Under the pieces are notes generated by a model. The model was given only the letters and a program-made list of their open reading frames with translations, was not told where the DNA came from and did no database searches. Shown here piece by piece: positions 43,779-52,725 of a stretch of 64,000 bases of DNA; within the stretch, counting starts at the first letter, position 1; every line of letters starts with the position of its first letter. The translations under genes were made by a program, and so were the position numbers. Source of the DNA: CAWAPS01 sp963783945 (GTDB lineage: Bacteria; Actinomycetota; Acidimicrobiia; Acidimicrobiales; Palsa-688); the NCBI GenBank assembly GCA_963783945.1, contig CAWAPS010000006.1:310001-374000 (forward strand), given 5' to 3'.

Positions 43779-44942
43779 ATGGCGACGACAGACTCTGACG
43801 ACCGTGATCTGATCGGGTTCACCTCAGCCGATCCGTATCCGCGCTACGCCGAGCTGCGCGAGGCCGCTCCGGTGCACCGGCTCTCCGACGGGTCGTACTT
43901 TGTCACCCGCTGGGACGACTGCTGGTCGGCCTATCGCAACCCGACCGTGTTCTCCTCGTCGGGCGCGCGCGCCGGTGACTACGCATCGACGAAGTCGATC
44001 ATCAGCATCGACCCGCCGGCCCACACCCGGCTGCGGCAGCTCGTCACCGGTCCCTTCCGCCCAGCGGCGATCACCGCCCTGGAGCCGGAGCTCCGCAAGA
44101 TCGCCGAGGGCCTGGTCGACGAGCTCGTGGCGGCCAACCGGGCCGGCGAGGCCGACCTGGTGACGCACCTGGCCGTTCCGCTGCCCGTCATCGCCATCGC
44201 CCGGATGCTCGGCATCCCAAGCGAGCGATACCCGGAATTCCGGCACTGGTCCGACCACTCCGTCGCCGACCTCGCAGGTCTCGACGTCGACCCGGCCGTG
44301 GTCAAGCAGGCCCGGCGCGACATGATGCAGTTCTTCCTCGACCTCGTTACCGAGCGGCGGAAGTCGCCGGGTGACGACCTGATCAGTGCCATCGTCAGCG
44401 GACCGGAGCCGCTCGACGACCAGTTCGCTGTCGCCTTCTGCTTCACGCTCCTCGTGGCCGGCAACGAGACCACGACCAACCTCATCGGCAACGCCATGCT
44501 CGCTCTGCTCGGTCATCCTGACGAAGCCGAGCAGCTGTGGGCCGATCCCCGCCTGGTCCCGAACGCCCTCGAGGAGGCGCTGCGGTACGACCCGCCGGCC
44601 CAGTCGAATATCCGCCGGGCCGCGGTCGACACCACCGTCGCCGGCCACGACATCCCTGGCGAGTCGCTAGTCGTGCTGCTGATCGGGTCGGCCAACCGTG
44701 ACCCCCGAAAGTTCCCGGACCCGGATCGCTTTGACATCACCCGGACCGCCCGGGACCACCTCTCCTTCGGCAACGGCGTGCACCTGTGCCTGGGCGCGTC
44801 CCTCGCCCGGCTCGAGGCTCGACTCGCCTATGAGACGCTGACAGCACGGGTCCACAACATCCGCCAGTCCGGCCCGGTGGTGCGCCAGTACGGCCAACTC
44901 CGCGGCGTCCGCCAGCTGCCGATCAGCTTCGACGAGAACTGA
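43779..44942 (+). CDS. Cytochrome P450
   Basis: The 387-residue protein starts at ATG 43779. The oxygen-binding I-helix motif AGNETTTN is near residue 228, the ExxR helix (EEALR) near 267 and the haem-binding loop FGNGVHLCLG with the Cys ligand near 334. No membrane anchor is present, as expected for soluble bacterial P450s. It needs ferredoxin and ferredoxin reductase, which are not in the window. The neighbouring aldo/keto reductase and SDR could oxidise or reduce its hydroxylated product. Confidence 0.92.
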   Translation: MATTDSDDRDLIGFTSADPYPRYAELREAAPVHRLSDGSYFVTRWDDCWSAYRNPTVFSSSGARAGDYASTKSIISIDPPAHTRLRQLVTGPFRPAAITALEPELRKIAEGLVDELVAANRAGEADLVTHLAVPLPVIAIARMLGIPSERYPEFRHWSDHSVADLAGLDVDPAVVKQARRDMMQFFLDLVTERRKSPGDDLISAIVSGPEPLDDQFAVAFCFTLLVAGNETTTNLIGNAMLALLGHPDEAEQLWADPRLVPNALEEALRYDPPAQSNIRRAAVDTTVAGHDIPGESLVVLLIGSANRDPRKFPDPDRFDITRTARDHLSFGNGVHLCLGASLARLEARLAYETLTARVHNIRQSGPVVRQYGQLRGVRQLPISFDEN

Positions 44943-44970
44943 ACCCGCTACGAGACGAGGAGGCGGGCAT

Positions 44971-44999
44971 TTCTTGCCGCCACATGGCGCAGGTATGAT
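44971..44999 (+). promoter_or_regulatory. Candidate promoter of the SDR gene
   Basis: A good -10 TATGAT (44994-44999) lies 17 bases after a poor -35 TTCTTG (44971-44976). The leader to the ATG at 45041 is about 35 bases and includes GAGGGGGG. Confidence 0.4.
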
Positions 45000-45040
45000 C
45001 TCCGTCCAAATCGCTTATCGATGTACGAGGGGGGGACCCG

Positions 45041-45790
45041 ATGGGCTTGTTGGATGGAAAGATCGCCGTCATTACGGGCGCCGGCTCGGGTATGGCGAAG
45101 GCGTCGGCCAAAGCGTTCGTGCGCGAGGGGGCCAAGGTCGTCGCCGGTGACATGAGCGGCGCCGAGAAAGACACCGCGGCGGAGGTCGGCCACGACGTGC
45201 TACCGGTGCACTGCGACGTCACCAGGGAGGAGGACGTGGCGGCCATGTTTAGAGCCGGCGAGGAGGAGTACGGCCGGGTCGACGTGGCCCTCAATGTCGC
45301 GGGCATCGGCATCGGCGGTCTGATCCAGGACTTGGACGTCGAGACCTACTTCAAGGAGACGAACGTCGACTTGCTAGGCGTGATGCTCTGCATGAAGCAT
45401 GCGTTCCGCGCCTTCCTCAAGCAGGGCGGGGGCGGTGCGATCGTCAACTGGTCGTCGGCCGGTGGCATCAACGCGTCGTTGGGCAGCGGCGCGTACACGG
45501 CCGCCAAGCATGGCGTCGTCGGCGCCACCAAGACCGGGGCCATCGAGGGGGGCCCGCACGGCATTCGGGTCAACGCCATCTGCCCCGGTTTCATCCTGAG
45601 CGAGATAATGGGCCAGAACGGACTCAACTCACCGCGGGGTCCAGAGCTGCTCAAGAAGGCGACGCTCGGCCGCGCCGGTCAGCCGGCCGAGGTGGCCGAG
45701 GTCGCCGTATTCCTGGCGTCCGACCGGGCGTCGTTCGTCAACGGCGCCATCATCCCGGTCGACGGGGGCTGGTGCGCCCGGCTCGCCTGA
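45041..45790 (+). CDS. Short-chain dehydrogenase/reductase (SDR)
   Basis: The 249-residue protein has the classical SDR pattern: cofactor motif TGAGSGMAKAS near residue 12, NVAGIG near 87, catalytic serine in NWSSAGGI near 138 and YTAAKHG near 151. The C-terminal VDGGWC is typical. It oxidises or reduces an alcohol/ketone with NAD(P). A strong GAGGGGGG ribosome site precedes it. It follows the P450 in the same direction. Confidence 0.92.
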   Translation: MGLLDGKIAVITGAGSGMAKASAKAFVREGAKVVAGDMSGAEKDTAAEVGHDVLPVHCDVTREEDVAAMFRAGEEEYGRVDVALNVAGIGIGGLIQDLDVETYFKETNVDLLGVMLCMKHAFRAFLKQGGGGAIVNWSSAGGINASLGSGAYTAAKHGVVGATKTGAIEGGPHGIRVNAICPGFILSEIMGQNGLNSPRGPELLKKATLGRAGQPAEVAEVAVFLASDRASFVNGAIIPVDGGWCARLA

Positions 45791-45862
45791 ATCTCTCGCT
45801 TCGATCTAGCCGTCGTGCCAGCCGTCGTGCCGTCACACCGTGGCCCTGACCAGGCGGTCGGG

Positions 45863-46357
45863 TTAGACGGCAAAGGTTGGCGCTCCTGTATCTTCAGATG
45901 AGAGTTGCTGAAAATCGACCGGGAGAAGTTCTGGCTTGCTGGATGTACGCCGCAAGGTCCGGGCGCTACGTCGGGCGAAGCGCCAGGTCCCTTCGAAGAT
46001 GGCGAACTCATCTCGGAACACCACGTAGAAGTTGATCCACTCGCCCGTGCCGGTCTCCTCGGCTACCTCGAGAACGTAGCTCCGGCCCCGAGCCGTGCCA
46101 TCAGGTCCAATGTCGACGACAAAGTTCAGAGGAATCTGCTGGAAGAAACTGAACCTCGGGTTGACTTCGAGATGAAACTGAACATACTCAGCGGTTCCGT
46201 TGCACTCGAGCGTCCTGCCGGACAAAAGAACATAGTGCCAGCTCATATCGGGGGTGGTGATGGATGCCACCTCATCCCAGGCCCGCCTGGTAGAAATGTC
46301 AGCGTAAGCGCGGTGCAGGCGCATGATGGAAATATAGGCGTCGTTGTCTTCAGTCAT
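45863..46357 (-). CDS. SnoaL/NTF2-like fold protein
   Basis: The 164-residue protein has a cone-shaped NTF2/SnoaL-type pattern, with ISIMRLHRAYADISTRRAWDEVASITTPDM at the start and GRSYVLEVAEETGTGEWINFY in the sheet. Members include dehydratases, isomerases and aromatic oxygenase beta-like subunits. The exact role is unknown. It appears to be expressed from a leaderless transcript because the -10 box is only eight bases before the ATG. Confidence 0.7.
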   Translation of the reverse strand: MTEDNDAYISIMRLHRAYADISTRRAWDEVASITTPDMSWHYVLLSGRTLECNGTAEYVQFHLEVNPRFSFFQQIPLNFVVDIGPDGTARGRSYVLEVAEETGTGEWINFYVVFRDEFAIFEGTWRFARRSARTLRRTSSKPELLPVDFQQLSSEDTGAPTFAV

Positions 46358-46365
46358 GGCCGCGT

Positions 46366-46394
46366 AGAATACAAGGGCGTATCACCGCGTTCAA
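46366..46394 (-). promoter_or_regulatory. Promoter for a leaderless SnoaL-like gene
   Basis: On the minus strand TTGAAC (46394-46389), a 17-base spacer and TATTCT (46371-46366) precede the ATG at 46357. The predicted start of transcription coincides with the ATG, and no ribosome site is present. Leaderless mRNAs are common in actinobacteria. Confidence 0.6.
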
Positions 46395-46547
46395 CCTCTC
46401 ACAACCCTTCAGACTCCGCCCCGCGGCGCACCGAATAGGGCAATCAAACGAGAGTGCTCGTTCGTACGATTGTCATAATATGGCCAGGTTGAAGTCAGTG
46501 CCGCGTCTGGAGAATCGCCATCGTCCGTCAGTGATGGCTAGCCTTCA

Positions 46548-46627
46548 AGTAGTGAGAGATCCGAATAAGTAGTGAGAGATCCGAATAAGTAGTGAGAGAT
46601 CCGAATAAGTAGTGAGAGACCCGAATA
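46548..46627 (+). repeat. Four 20-bp direct repeats before an amidohydrolase gene
   Basis: Four head-to-tail copies of AGTAGTGAGAGATCCGAATA (the fourth has one change) end 13 bases before the GTG start at 46641. The 20-base period is about two helix turns, so bound proteins would line up on one face. No other gene or clear promoter is visible in 46358-46640. Confidence 0.93.
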
Positions 46628-46640
46628 GGGGGGACGCAGG

Positions 46641-47810
46641 GTGACGAACTATTGGGACACCATCGGCGAGCCCGGGCCGGTCGGGTCGTACACCATCCAT
46701 TCAGGTGACACGCACGTGGTCGAGCCGCCCGATCTGTGGACGACGAGACTGCCGAAGGGCATGCAGGACCGGGCGCCGCACGTCGAGCGCGTCGGCGCAC
46801 GCGACTTTTGGTTTTGCGAGGGCATGAACCTGTGCCACACCGGCTACAAGGCTTCCCGCTGGAACCCTGAACAGTTCAGCGGGGTGATCGACGACCAGCG
46901 CCCTGGCGGCAGGCTGCCCGGACCCTGCGCCGAGGATTCAGACCTCGACGGCGTTGACGTGAACGTCTTTTTTCCGAGCCCCGCGATAACCTTTTACGCC
47001 GTACCCGACAGTGAGCTGCTGAAAGCCATCTTCCGGGCCTACAACGACTGGCTGGCCGAGTTCTGCTCCTACCACCCTCGCCGGTTTAAAGGTATCGCCG
47101 CCCTCGTTCCTTCCGACGATGTGCCGGCTGCTGTCGTCGAGCTCGAGCGCTGCGTCGACATGGGGTTCGTCGGAGGGATGATCCCGATGCTGTCCGTCCC
47201 CGACCCGACCTACGACGATCCGATCTACGACCCCCTCTGGGAGGCCGCCGAGGGTCTCGGCGTCCCGCTGACGATCCACACCGGTGGTATCCGCCACGTC
47301 GAGACGGCCGCCGGGCTGATCGCGGGCCAGAACGCCCTGCCCCGCCGGCCGATGTATATGGATGCGCACGCTAGAGAGAACCTGACGGCGATGATCTTCG
47401 GCGGGCTTTTCGAGCGCTACCCCGATCTCAAGCTTGGTGTTATGGAGATGGGCACGGGTTGGGTGCCTTTTTTCCTGCGTTGGCTCGATCGCAGCTACCT
47501 GGTTAAGCGCGAGGCTGGCCCACGGCCCAAAGAGTTTGGCGACGGCGTGGCGCCGAGCGACTTCATCCGCCAGAACGTGTTCTTCGGTTTTCAGGACGAG
47601 GACCTCGGGGTGGAGTTCCGGGAGTTCATCGGCACGGACAACCTGGTATACGCCAACGACTACCCGCACTCCGACTGCGTGTGGCCTCGTAGCCGCCAGG
47701 TGCTGGAACGCATCTTCACCACTGCCGGTTGCACCGAACAGGAGAAGGCCAAGCTGGCGGGCGGGAACGCCGCCCGGGTCTTCGGCTTCGACGCCACCGG
47801 GCCAGGATGA
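46641..47810 (+). CDS. Amidohydrolase family 2 protein
   Basis: The 389-residue protein starts with GTG after GGGGGGACGCAGG. Its ACMSD-like motifs are SGDTHVVEPP (metal D-x-H) near residue 21, LTIHTGG near residue 212 and the altered C-terminal site YANDYPHSDCVWP near 338. Asp and His are kept, but WGSD is replaced by YAND, so metal binding is likely retained with a different substrate pocket. It is preceded by the 20-bp repeat array and followed by another paralogue. Confidence 0.86.
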   Translation: MTNYWDTIGEPGPVGSYTIHSGDTHVVEPPDLWTTRLPKGMQDRAPHVERVGARDFWFCEGMNLCHTGYKASRWNPEQFSGVIDDQRPGGRLPGPCAEDSDLDGVDVNVFFPSPAITFYAVPDSELLKAIFRAYNDWLAEFCSYHPRRFKGIAALVPSDDVPAAVVELERCVDMGFVGGMIPMLSVPDPTYDDPIYDPLWEAAEGLGVPLTIHTGGIRHVETAAGLIAGQNALPRRPMYMDAHARENLTAMIFGGLFERYPDLKLGVMEMGTGWVPFFLRWLDRSYLVKREAGPRPKEFGDGVAPSDFIRQNVFFGFQDEDLGVEFREFIGTDNLVYANDYPHSDCVWPRSRQVLERIFTTAGCTEQEKAKLAGGNAARVFGFDATGPG

Positions 47811-47968
47811 CCCGGCCGCCAAGCCGGGCGGCACGGTGAAGAGGACGGGTCGGAGGCCCTACTGCAGCGCGGCCGCGCAACTAGTGAGCATGCCCCCTCC
47901 ACCTCGACGACCCTGACTTGGCGAGGAGGGTACGGTAACCTTTCAACTGCTCCAGGAGGATTGTGTAA

Positions 47969-49273
47969 ATGACCGACGTCACGGACCGTCCCTATGTGCT
48001 TATTTCGTGTGACGCCCACGCCGGTGCTGACCTGTTGGATTACAAGCCGTACTTGGAGAAGCAGTTTCACGATGAGTTCGATGCTTGGGCGGACTCCTAC
48101 CAGGAGGACGCGTGGGGCAAATTTGACACGGAAATGATGGACACCGACGACCCTAATTTACGCATTGGTGTCTCATCGTTCGGGTCGATCTACAATTGGG
48201 ACAGCCGCAAGCGACTAGAGCATATGGACGGGGATGGGATCGCGGCGGAGATGATCTTTCCCAACACGGTTCCCCCCTTTTATCCCCGCGGGATCATCAA
48301 CGCTGCCGGCCCCGCGACCGCGGAGGAATACCGACTGCGCCGGGCAGGTATAAAGGCCCATAACCGGTGGCTAGTCGATTTCTGCTCGCAAGCCCCGGGA
48401 CGGAGGGTTGGTCTGGCACAGATCTTCTTGGATGACGTCGCCGACGCCGTCTCGGAGGTGCGCTGGGCTAAGGAGTCGGGACTCATAGGGATGCTCATTC
48501 CAACCGACCATACACTGAAGCTGGTGAACCTGTACGAGCGGCGCTTGGACCCGTTCTGGGCCGCCTGTGTCGATGTCGGACTGCCCGTCACCCGCCATTC
48601 GATCTTCGTCGGGCCCCCCGAGACCGAAGAGACGGGGGAGGCGACCGATGCGATTGGCATGTACGAGTCGATACCGTTGTTCAGGCGGGGCCTGGCCCAT
48701 GTGATCCTGGGCGGCATCTTCGAACGCTACCCCGACCTCAAGTTTATCTTCACTGAGACGACGACAAGATGGGTGCCGGAGGAGCTGCAAACGATGGACA
48801 TGGTGTTCGCCCAAGCCCTCATCAAAGGAACACACCCCTATGCGAGCAGTCACCGAGCCGCTAAGGCCCTGTCCAAAAAGCCAAGTGATTACTTCCACAC
48901 CAACGTTTGGATGGGCGCATCGGTGATGACGCGGATGGACATCGAGAACCGCCATGAGCTTGGCGTGGACCGCATCATCTGGGGCTCGGACTACCCTCAT
49001 CACGAAGGCAGCTGGCCCTACACCAATCTCGCCCTGCGCTGGATCTTCTCAGGCGTGCCAGAAGGCGAGGTGCGGGCCATGACCTCGGAGAACGCGGCCA
49101 TGGTCTACGGCCTCGACCTGGATTTCCTACAGAAGATTGCCGACAACATCGGACCAACCCCCGACGAGGTCGCCAGGCCGGTTACGGCCGAAGAGCTGCC
49201 GAAGTTGAGCATGTGCGGGGCGGTAGCGGAAGCCATCGGCACCGTAAATGGCCCCTCGGCCCGGACGAGATGA
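47969..49273 (+). CDS. Amidohydrolase family 2 protein
   Basis: The 434-residue protein has a strong AGGAGG ribosome site ten bases before the ATG. Motifs are ISCDAHAGA near residue 14, RHSIF near 211 and WGSDYPHHEG near 340. Length and C-terminal extension (IADNIGPTPDEVARPVTAEEL) match the first, partial gene of the window, so the two are closer paralogues than the 37400 and 46641 genes. The substrate is unknown. Confidence 0.87.
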   Translation: MTDVTDRPYVLISCDAHAGADLLDYKPYLEKQFHDEFDAWADSYQEDAWGKFDTEMMDTDDPNLRIGVSSFGSIYNWDSRKRLEHMDGDGIAAEMIFPNTVPPFYPRGIINAAGPATAEEYRLRRAGIKAHNRWLVDFCSQAPGRRVGLAQIFLDDVADAVSEVRWAKESGLIGMLIPTDHTLKLVNLYERRLDPFWAACVDVGLPVTRHSIFVGPPETEETGEATDAIGMYESIPLFRRGLAHVILGGIFERYPDLKFIFTETTTRWVPEELQTMDMVFAQALIKGTHPYASSHRAAKALSKKPSDYFHTNVWMGASVMTRMDIENRHELGVDRIIWGSDYPHHEGSWPYTNLALRWIFSGVPEGEVRAMTSENAAMVYGLDLDFLQKIADNIGPTPDEVARPVTAEELPKLSMCGAVAEAIGTVNGPSARTR

Positions 49274-49714
49274 CGGAAGGCGCCTCATCGGCAGTCTCAT
49301 AAGTAGGCAGCAGCCGCACCTGGCCCAGCGCCGATTGGGCTGATCTGTCGGACCGCTTCAGCGGCGGCTAGTTCACCCTCCCGATGGTCACTACCTGGAT
49401 GTCGGTTCCGTCGACCATGGCGCGGTGGCTTCCTCCGGTCTGCTCGCAGACGGCGAGGATGCGAAGTTCCTCGGCGTTGGTCTCGAACCGGTAGGCGCGC
49501 TGATCGCTGATGCCCCTGCCACTCTGCCCCCGAGAGATCTAAGTCGACGAGCCTTACCCGCTTGCCCGAGTAGCGAGGCAGCTACGTGCGAGCTTCGAGC
49601 AAGCGTTCGTTGTGGATCATGATCCACAGGTTGGGTCCCTGTCCCTACTGCGATGACCGAGATCGAGTCCGGACGGGTACTGTTGGTGAGTCTGGACAAC
49701 AACGGGGGAGATCT
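49274..49714. other. Intergenic region with one short remnant
   Basis: This 440-base gap contains the possible broken minus-strand gene at 49368-49581 and the leader of the small gene at 49715. A longer antisense frame that crosses this region and the next gene was rejected as a shadow. Confidence 0.4.
49368..49581 (-). pseudogene. Possible remnant of a small unknown gene
   Basis: One minus-strand frame ending at 49368 reads AYRFETNAEELRILAVCEQT and finishes VTIGRVN, which looks like genuine protein sequence. Upstream it is closed by a stop, but a neighbouring frame gives RYSGKRVRLVDLDLSGAEWQ, and the two would join with a one-base shift near 49525. The family was not recognised and no start was found. 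It may be decayed or another indel-damaged gene. Confidence 0.35.
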
Positions 49715-49972
49715 ATGAGGACCGGTATGACCCGTGAGCAGTACCTTGAGATCAAGGGGATGCTCACCACCGACATCGCCTGGATGCTGGAAACCTGGGG
49801 ATACGATACCGACGACTGGGGCGAGATCATCATGGATGAGATCGATGAAGGCGTCTACGACGAGTTCGTCTTCGAGTTCGCAGCCAGGTGCCTGGTTCGC
49901 ATGAACAAGCTGATCGACCAGCGGGGTGACAAGGAGGGGGAGGTGCGCTATCTCAGGTCGATCAACGGATGA
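49715..49972 (+). CDS. Small acidic protein of unknown function
   Basis: The 85-residue protein starts at ATG 49715 with GGGGGAG five bases upstream; an earlier in-frame start has no such site. It is rich in Asp and Glu (YDTDDWGEIIMDEIDEGVYD) and predicted mostly helical. No family is recognised. The good ribosome site and acidic, compact composition support a real gene. Confidence 0.6.
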   Translation: MRTGMTREQYLEIKGMLTTDIAWMLETWGYDTDDWGEIIMDEIDEGVYDEFVFEFAARCLVRMNKLIDQRGDKEGEVRYLRSING

Positions 49973-50222
49973 AGACCGATACCGCCCGAGCATAAGACCG
50001 TAGGCGGGATCCGCTCGACGACTGACATTGTGGAGTTCAAACACCCACGCAGGCGCTTGGACGACCGCTACCGGGTGTTGCTCCAGCCCCAAAAGATGGA
50101 GAAGGTGTGGAGGCCGCGTGGAGACGGCATGGAGACCTTAGATGCTTTGGTCGACGGTCAGCCTTCGGGATGCGATAGATCGCCGAACAGCTGCAGCAGG
50201 ACCGGGAGCCGGCGAGTGTCAA

Positions 50223-50798
50223 CTACGTCACCGCCGGCGGTTTGGTCGCTTCGTGGAGATGGCGAAACTCGAAGGCTAGAAATAACTGGTCCACGCCGCG
50301 AAACAAGGCGCCCAGGCCGATCCACAGCACTAAGAGATTCACGGACCGTTCCAGGGAGCCGACAGCCCAGAAGGCTATCCCGACAGTGGCGACGCCCGCG
50401 ATGAGCCGGAGCCACCACAGGTCAGTACGGCGCGAAGATAGCGATTCGACGACCTCGAAGGTGCCGAGGAAAAGCAGGTACCAACCGATTAGGCGGGCCA
50501 AGACCACGAACGTCTCGCCTGGCCAAACGAAGGCAACGAAGCCTCCAATCAGGAAAATCAGCCCCAACAGAATGTGCGCCCATCGCCACGATGGGACCAT
50601 CGAGGCGAGCCCGAGCTCCGTGCCTGCGGCCATGAAAAGAACGATCCCGGTCAGGATTGCGATCGACCACACTGAGGTGAGATTGAACTGCAAGATCGCC
50701 AGCGAAAGAAGGATCCACACGGCGCCCGAAATGAGCAATACCCACCAGTAGCTGGTTGCGCCCGCTACCTCTTTCGCCGCCCAGCTCCGAGTGAACAT
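50223..50798 (-). CDS. DUF308/HdeD-like membrane protein
   Basis: The 191-residue protein starts at 50798 with GGGAGGTGA five bases upstream. It has about six hydrophobic segments, starting YWWVLLISGAVWILLSLAIL, arranged as in the DUF308/HdeD family. It is an inner-membrane protein. HdeD in enterobacteria is linked to acid resistance, but function in actinobacteria is unknown. It is divergent from the substrate-binding lipoprotein. Confidence 0.85.
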   Translation of the reverse strand: MFTRSWAAKEVAGATSYWWVLLISGAVWILLSLAILQFNLTSVWSIAILTGIVLFMAAGTELGLASMVPSWRWAHILLGLIFLIGGFVAFVWPGETFVVLARLIGWYLLFLGTFEVVESLSSRRTDLWWLRLIAGVATVGIAFWAVGSLERSVNLLVLWIGLGALFRGVDQLFLAFEFRHLHEATKPPAVT

Positions 50799-51203
50799 GC
50801 GGTCACCTCCCGTCGGCCGGGCCGGCGAAGGCATAGCCCGGACGTGAATCCAGCTTTACACGGGTCATCGTCGCGCCCGGACTGGAAGCTCCACAACACC
50901 CATTTCAGGGCGGCTGCGGTCGGTGGACACTGGCATCAATCGAAACGTGAATCCGTCCCTTCCGGACCGAGACGCCCCGAAGACGCGATCGCCGCCCGTC
51001 GCCAAGTATCAAGTATCACGTATCAAGAGAAAGGAGGAACTTCGACGGATCTCGGACCGGCGACCGGACACAACCGTTTATCGAAGCTAAACAACGCATA
51101 TTCTATCTCGAAGGTGAGACTGCTTGCATCGGGGCTGGGCCACGTGTATGGTTCGCGGAACTGTCGTTCCTATATAGGGAAATCGACGAGGGGGGTTGTG
51201 AAG
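50799..51203. other. Divergent intergenic region with a short repeat
   Basis: The 405-base region between the DUF308 and lipoprotein genes has three 7-base repeats (AAGTATC, AAGTATC, ACGTATC at 51004-51024). A TATATAG word at 51170-51176 could be a -10 box about 30 bases before the lipoprotein start. No gene was recognised, although an open frame runs through it. Confidence 0.45.
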
Positions 51204-52490
51204 ATGGTCCGGAGCAAGTGGAGGATCCCGGTCGTGTTGGCCGCGGCTCTTGTTTTGGTGGCGGGGTGCAGTAGCTCTTCCAAGTCCGGTTCCTCCGCCA
51301 CGACGACCGGGGCGGCCTCCAGTGGCACCAGTGCCTCTAGCAGCCCCGGATCCGCTGGTGGCACCACTAAGACCGTCACCGTCGGCGTGCTAACCGATTT
51401 GACAGGAGCCAGTGCCGCAGGCTTCGTAACCTTCCCCAAAGGCATCAACGCGGGGATAGGAGTGGCCAAGACCGAGGGTTACAACGTCAAGTATGTGGAG
51501 GCTGACACCGGGTCCACCCCCTCGGGCGCCCTCGTCGCGGCCCAGAGGCTGGTCGAACAGCAACACGTCTTCGCCGTCCTGGGTGAGTCATCGCTCTTCT
51601 TCGCCGCCGCTCCCTACCTCCTCTCGCACGGCATACCGGTCATCGGCGGAGGCATTGACGGGCCCGAATGGATAACAGACCGAAACATGTTCTCCGTCGT
51701 CGGAACTCAGGACTACACCAAGGTGTACAGCCAGTCCGGGGAGATCTTTGCGAAGCTGGGGGTGACCAATCTGGCGTCGATCGGCTATCCCATCCCGAGC
51801 TCAGAGGACACGGCCAAAGCGACCGCCATCTCGGCCCAGATGGCCGGGGTCAAGGTCGGATACCTCAACACCTCGCTTCCGCTCGGGAGCACAAATGTCG
51901 GGCCCATCGTCCTGGCCATGAAGGATGCCGGGGCCGATGGTTTGAACCCCGACATCATCAGCAATAGCGCGTTCGCCATAGTGGAGGGACTAAAGCAGCA
52001 GGGGATCCCACTCAAAGCCGCGGTGCTGGCACAGGGTTACGGCGGGGACCTGGCCCAGGGGGGTCCAGGTGCCGTACAGTCCTCTCAGGGTATCTATTTC
52101 GGCGTGGGCTACCAGCCGGTGGAAATGCACACCGCCGCCACCGAGATGTTGGAGAACGCCCTGAGCACCTACGCTGGCGTTACCGGCGATCCCACGGAAG
52201 CCGAATATCACGGATACCTCTCGGTAGATGCCCTGGTGCAGGGGCTCAAGGCCGCGGGCTCCAACGCCACCCAAGCGTCGTTCATCAATGCCATGCTCGC
52301 GATGACGAAGTACCAAGGCCTGGGACTCTGGGGTGGCCATTCGATCAGTTGGGCCATGGCCGACCGAGGCCAGGTTTCCGGGGCGGACAACTGCGAATGG
52401 ATCACCCAGTACCAGGGCACTACCTTCCACGTAATCTCGGGCCTGAATCCCATATGCGGACAGACCGTCCAGGGCAAGAAGATCTCGTGA
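51204..52490 (+). CDS. Periplasmic-binding-type ABC substrate-binding lipoprotein
   Basis: The 428-residue protein starts at ATG 51204 behind GAGGGGGG; a GTG two codons upstream is possible. The signal peptide VVLAAALVLVAGC ends in a lipobox with Cys about 21. A Ser/Thr/Gly-rich tether of about 40 residues follows, then a Leu/Ile/Val-binding-protein fold (VTVGVLTDLTGASAAGF). It is anchored outside the cell and should bind an amino acid, amide or aromatic acid for an ABC importer. No permease or ATPase genes adjoin it, so it is an orphan. A 12-bp repeat covers its stop. Confidence 0.88.
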   Translation: MVRSKWRIPVVLAAALVLVAGCSSSSKSGSSATTTGAASSGTSASSSPGSAGGTTKTVTVGVLTDLTGASAAGFVTFPKGINAGIGVAKTEGYNVKYVEADTGSTPSGALVAAQRLVEQQHVFAVLGESSLFFAAAPYLLSHGIPVIGGGIDGPEWITDRNMFSVVGTQDYTKVYSQSGEIFAKLGVTNLASIGYPIPSSEDTAKATAISAQMAGVKVGYLNTSLPLGSTNVGPIVLAMKDAGADGLNPDIISNSAFAIVEGLKQQGIPLKAAVLAQGYGGDLAQGGPGAVQSSQGIYFGVGYQPVEMHTAATEMLENALSTYAGVTGDPTEAEYHGYLSVDALVQGLKAAGSNATQASFINAMLAMTKYQGLGLWGGHSISWAMADRGQVSGADNCEWITQYQGTTFHVISGLNPICGQTVQGKKIS

Positions 52491-52508
52491 CCGGTGTCGT
52501 GACCGGTG
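52485..52508 (+). repeat. 12-bp duplication over the lipoprotein stop codon
   Basis: TCGTGACCGGTG occurs twice in tandem. The first copy contains the TGA stop of the substrate-binding protein. The following bases to 52725 hold no recognised gene. Confidence 0.8.
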
Positions 52509-52725
52509 TCGCCATCATCGTCGCTTCACCCCACGAGTCGACGATCGGGTAGGAGAGCCAAAAGCTACGCTGGCGGCGCCATCCAACCGAGCAGGTGACG
52601 GGACCCGACGGTAATATAGGGTGTACCGACGAGACCGGCTGAGCGTGGCCCGGGACGGGGCTACTCCGCCCTCGACCGCACCGAGGGTGACAGCTACGCG
52701 ACGCATTGATCGAGCCCGGCGGAGG

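Noticed and set aside
46548..46627. Possible mini-CRISPR.
   Set aside because: The repeats are head to tail with no spacers, and no cas genes are in the window.
49391..50092. A 233-codon minus-strand frame.
   Set aside because: It runs antisense to the better supported 85-residue gene and has no recognisable domain.
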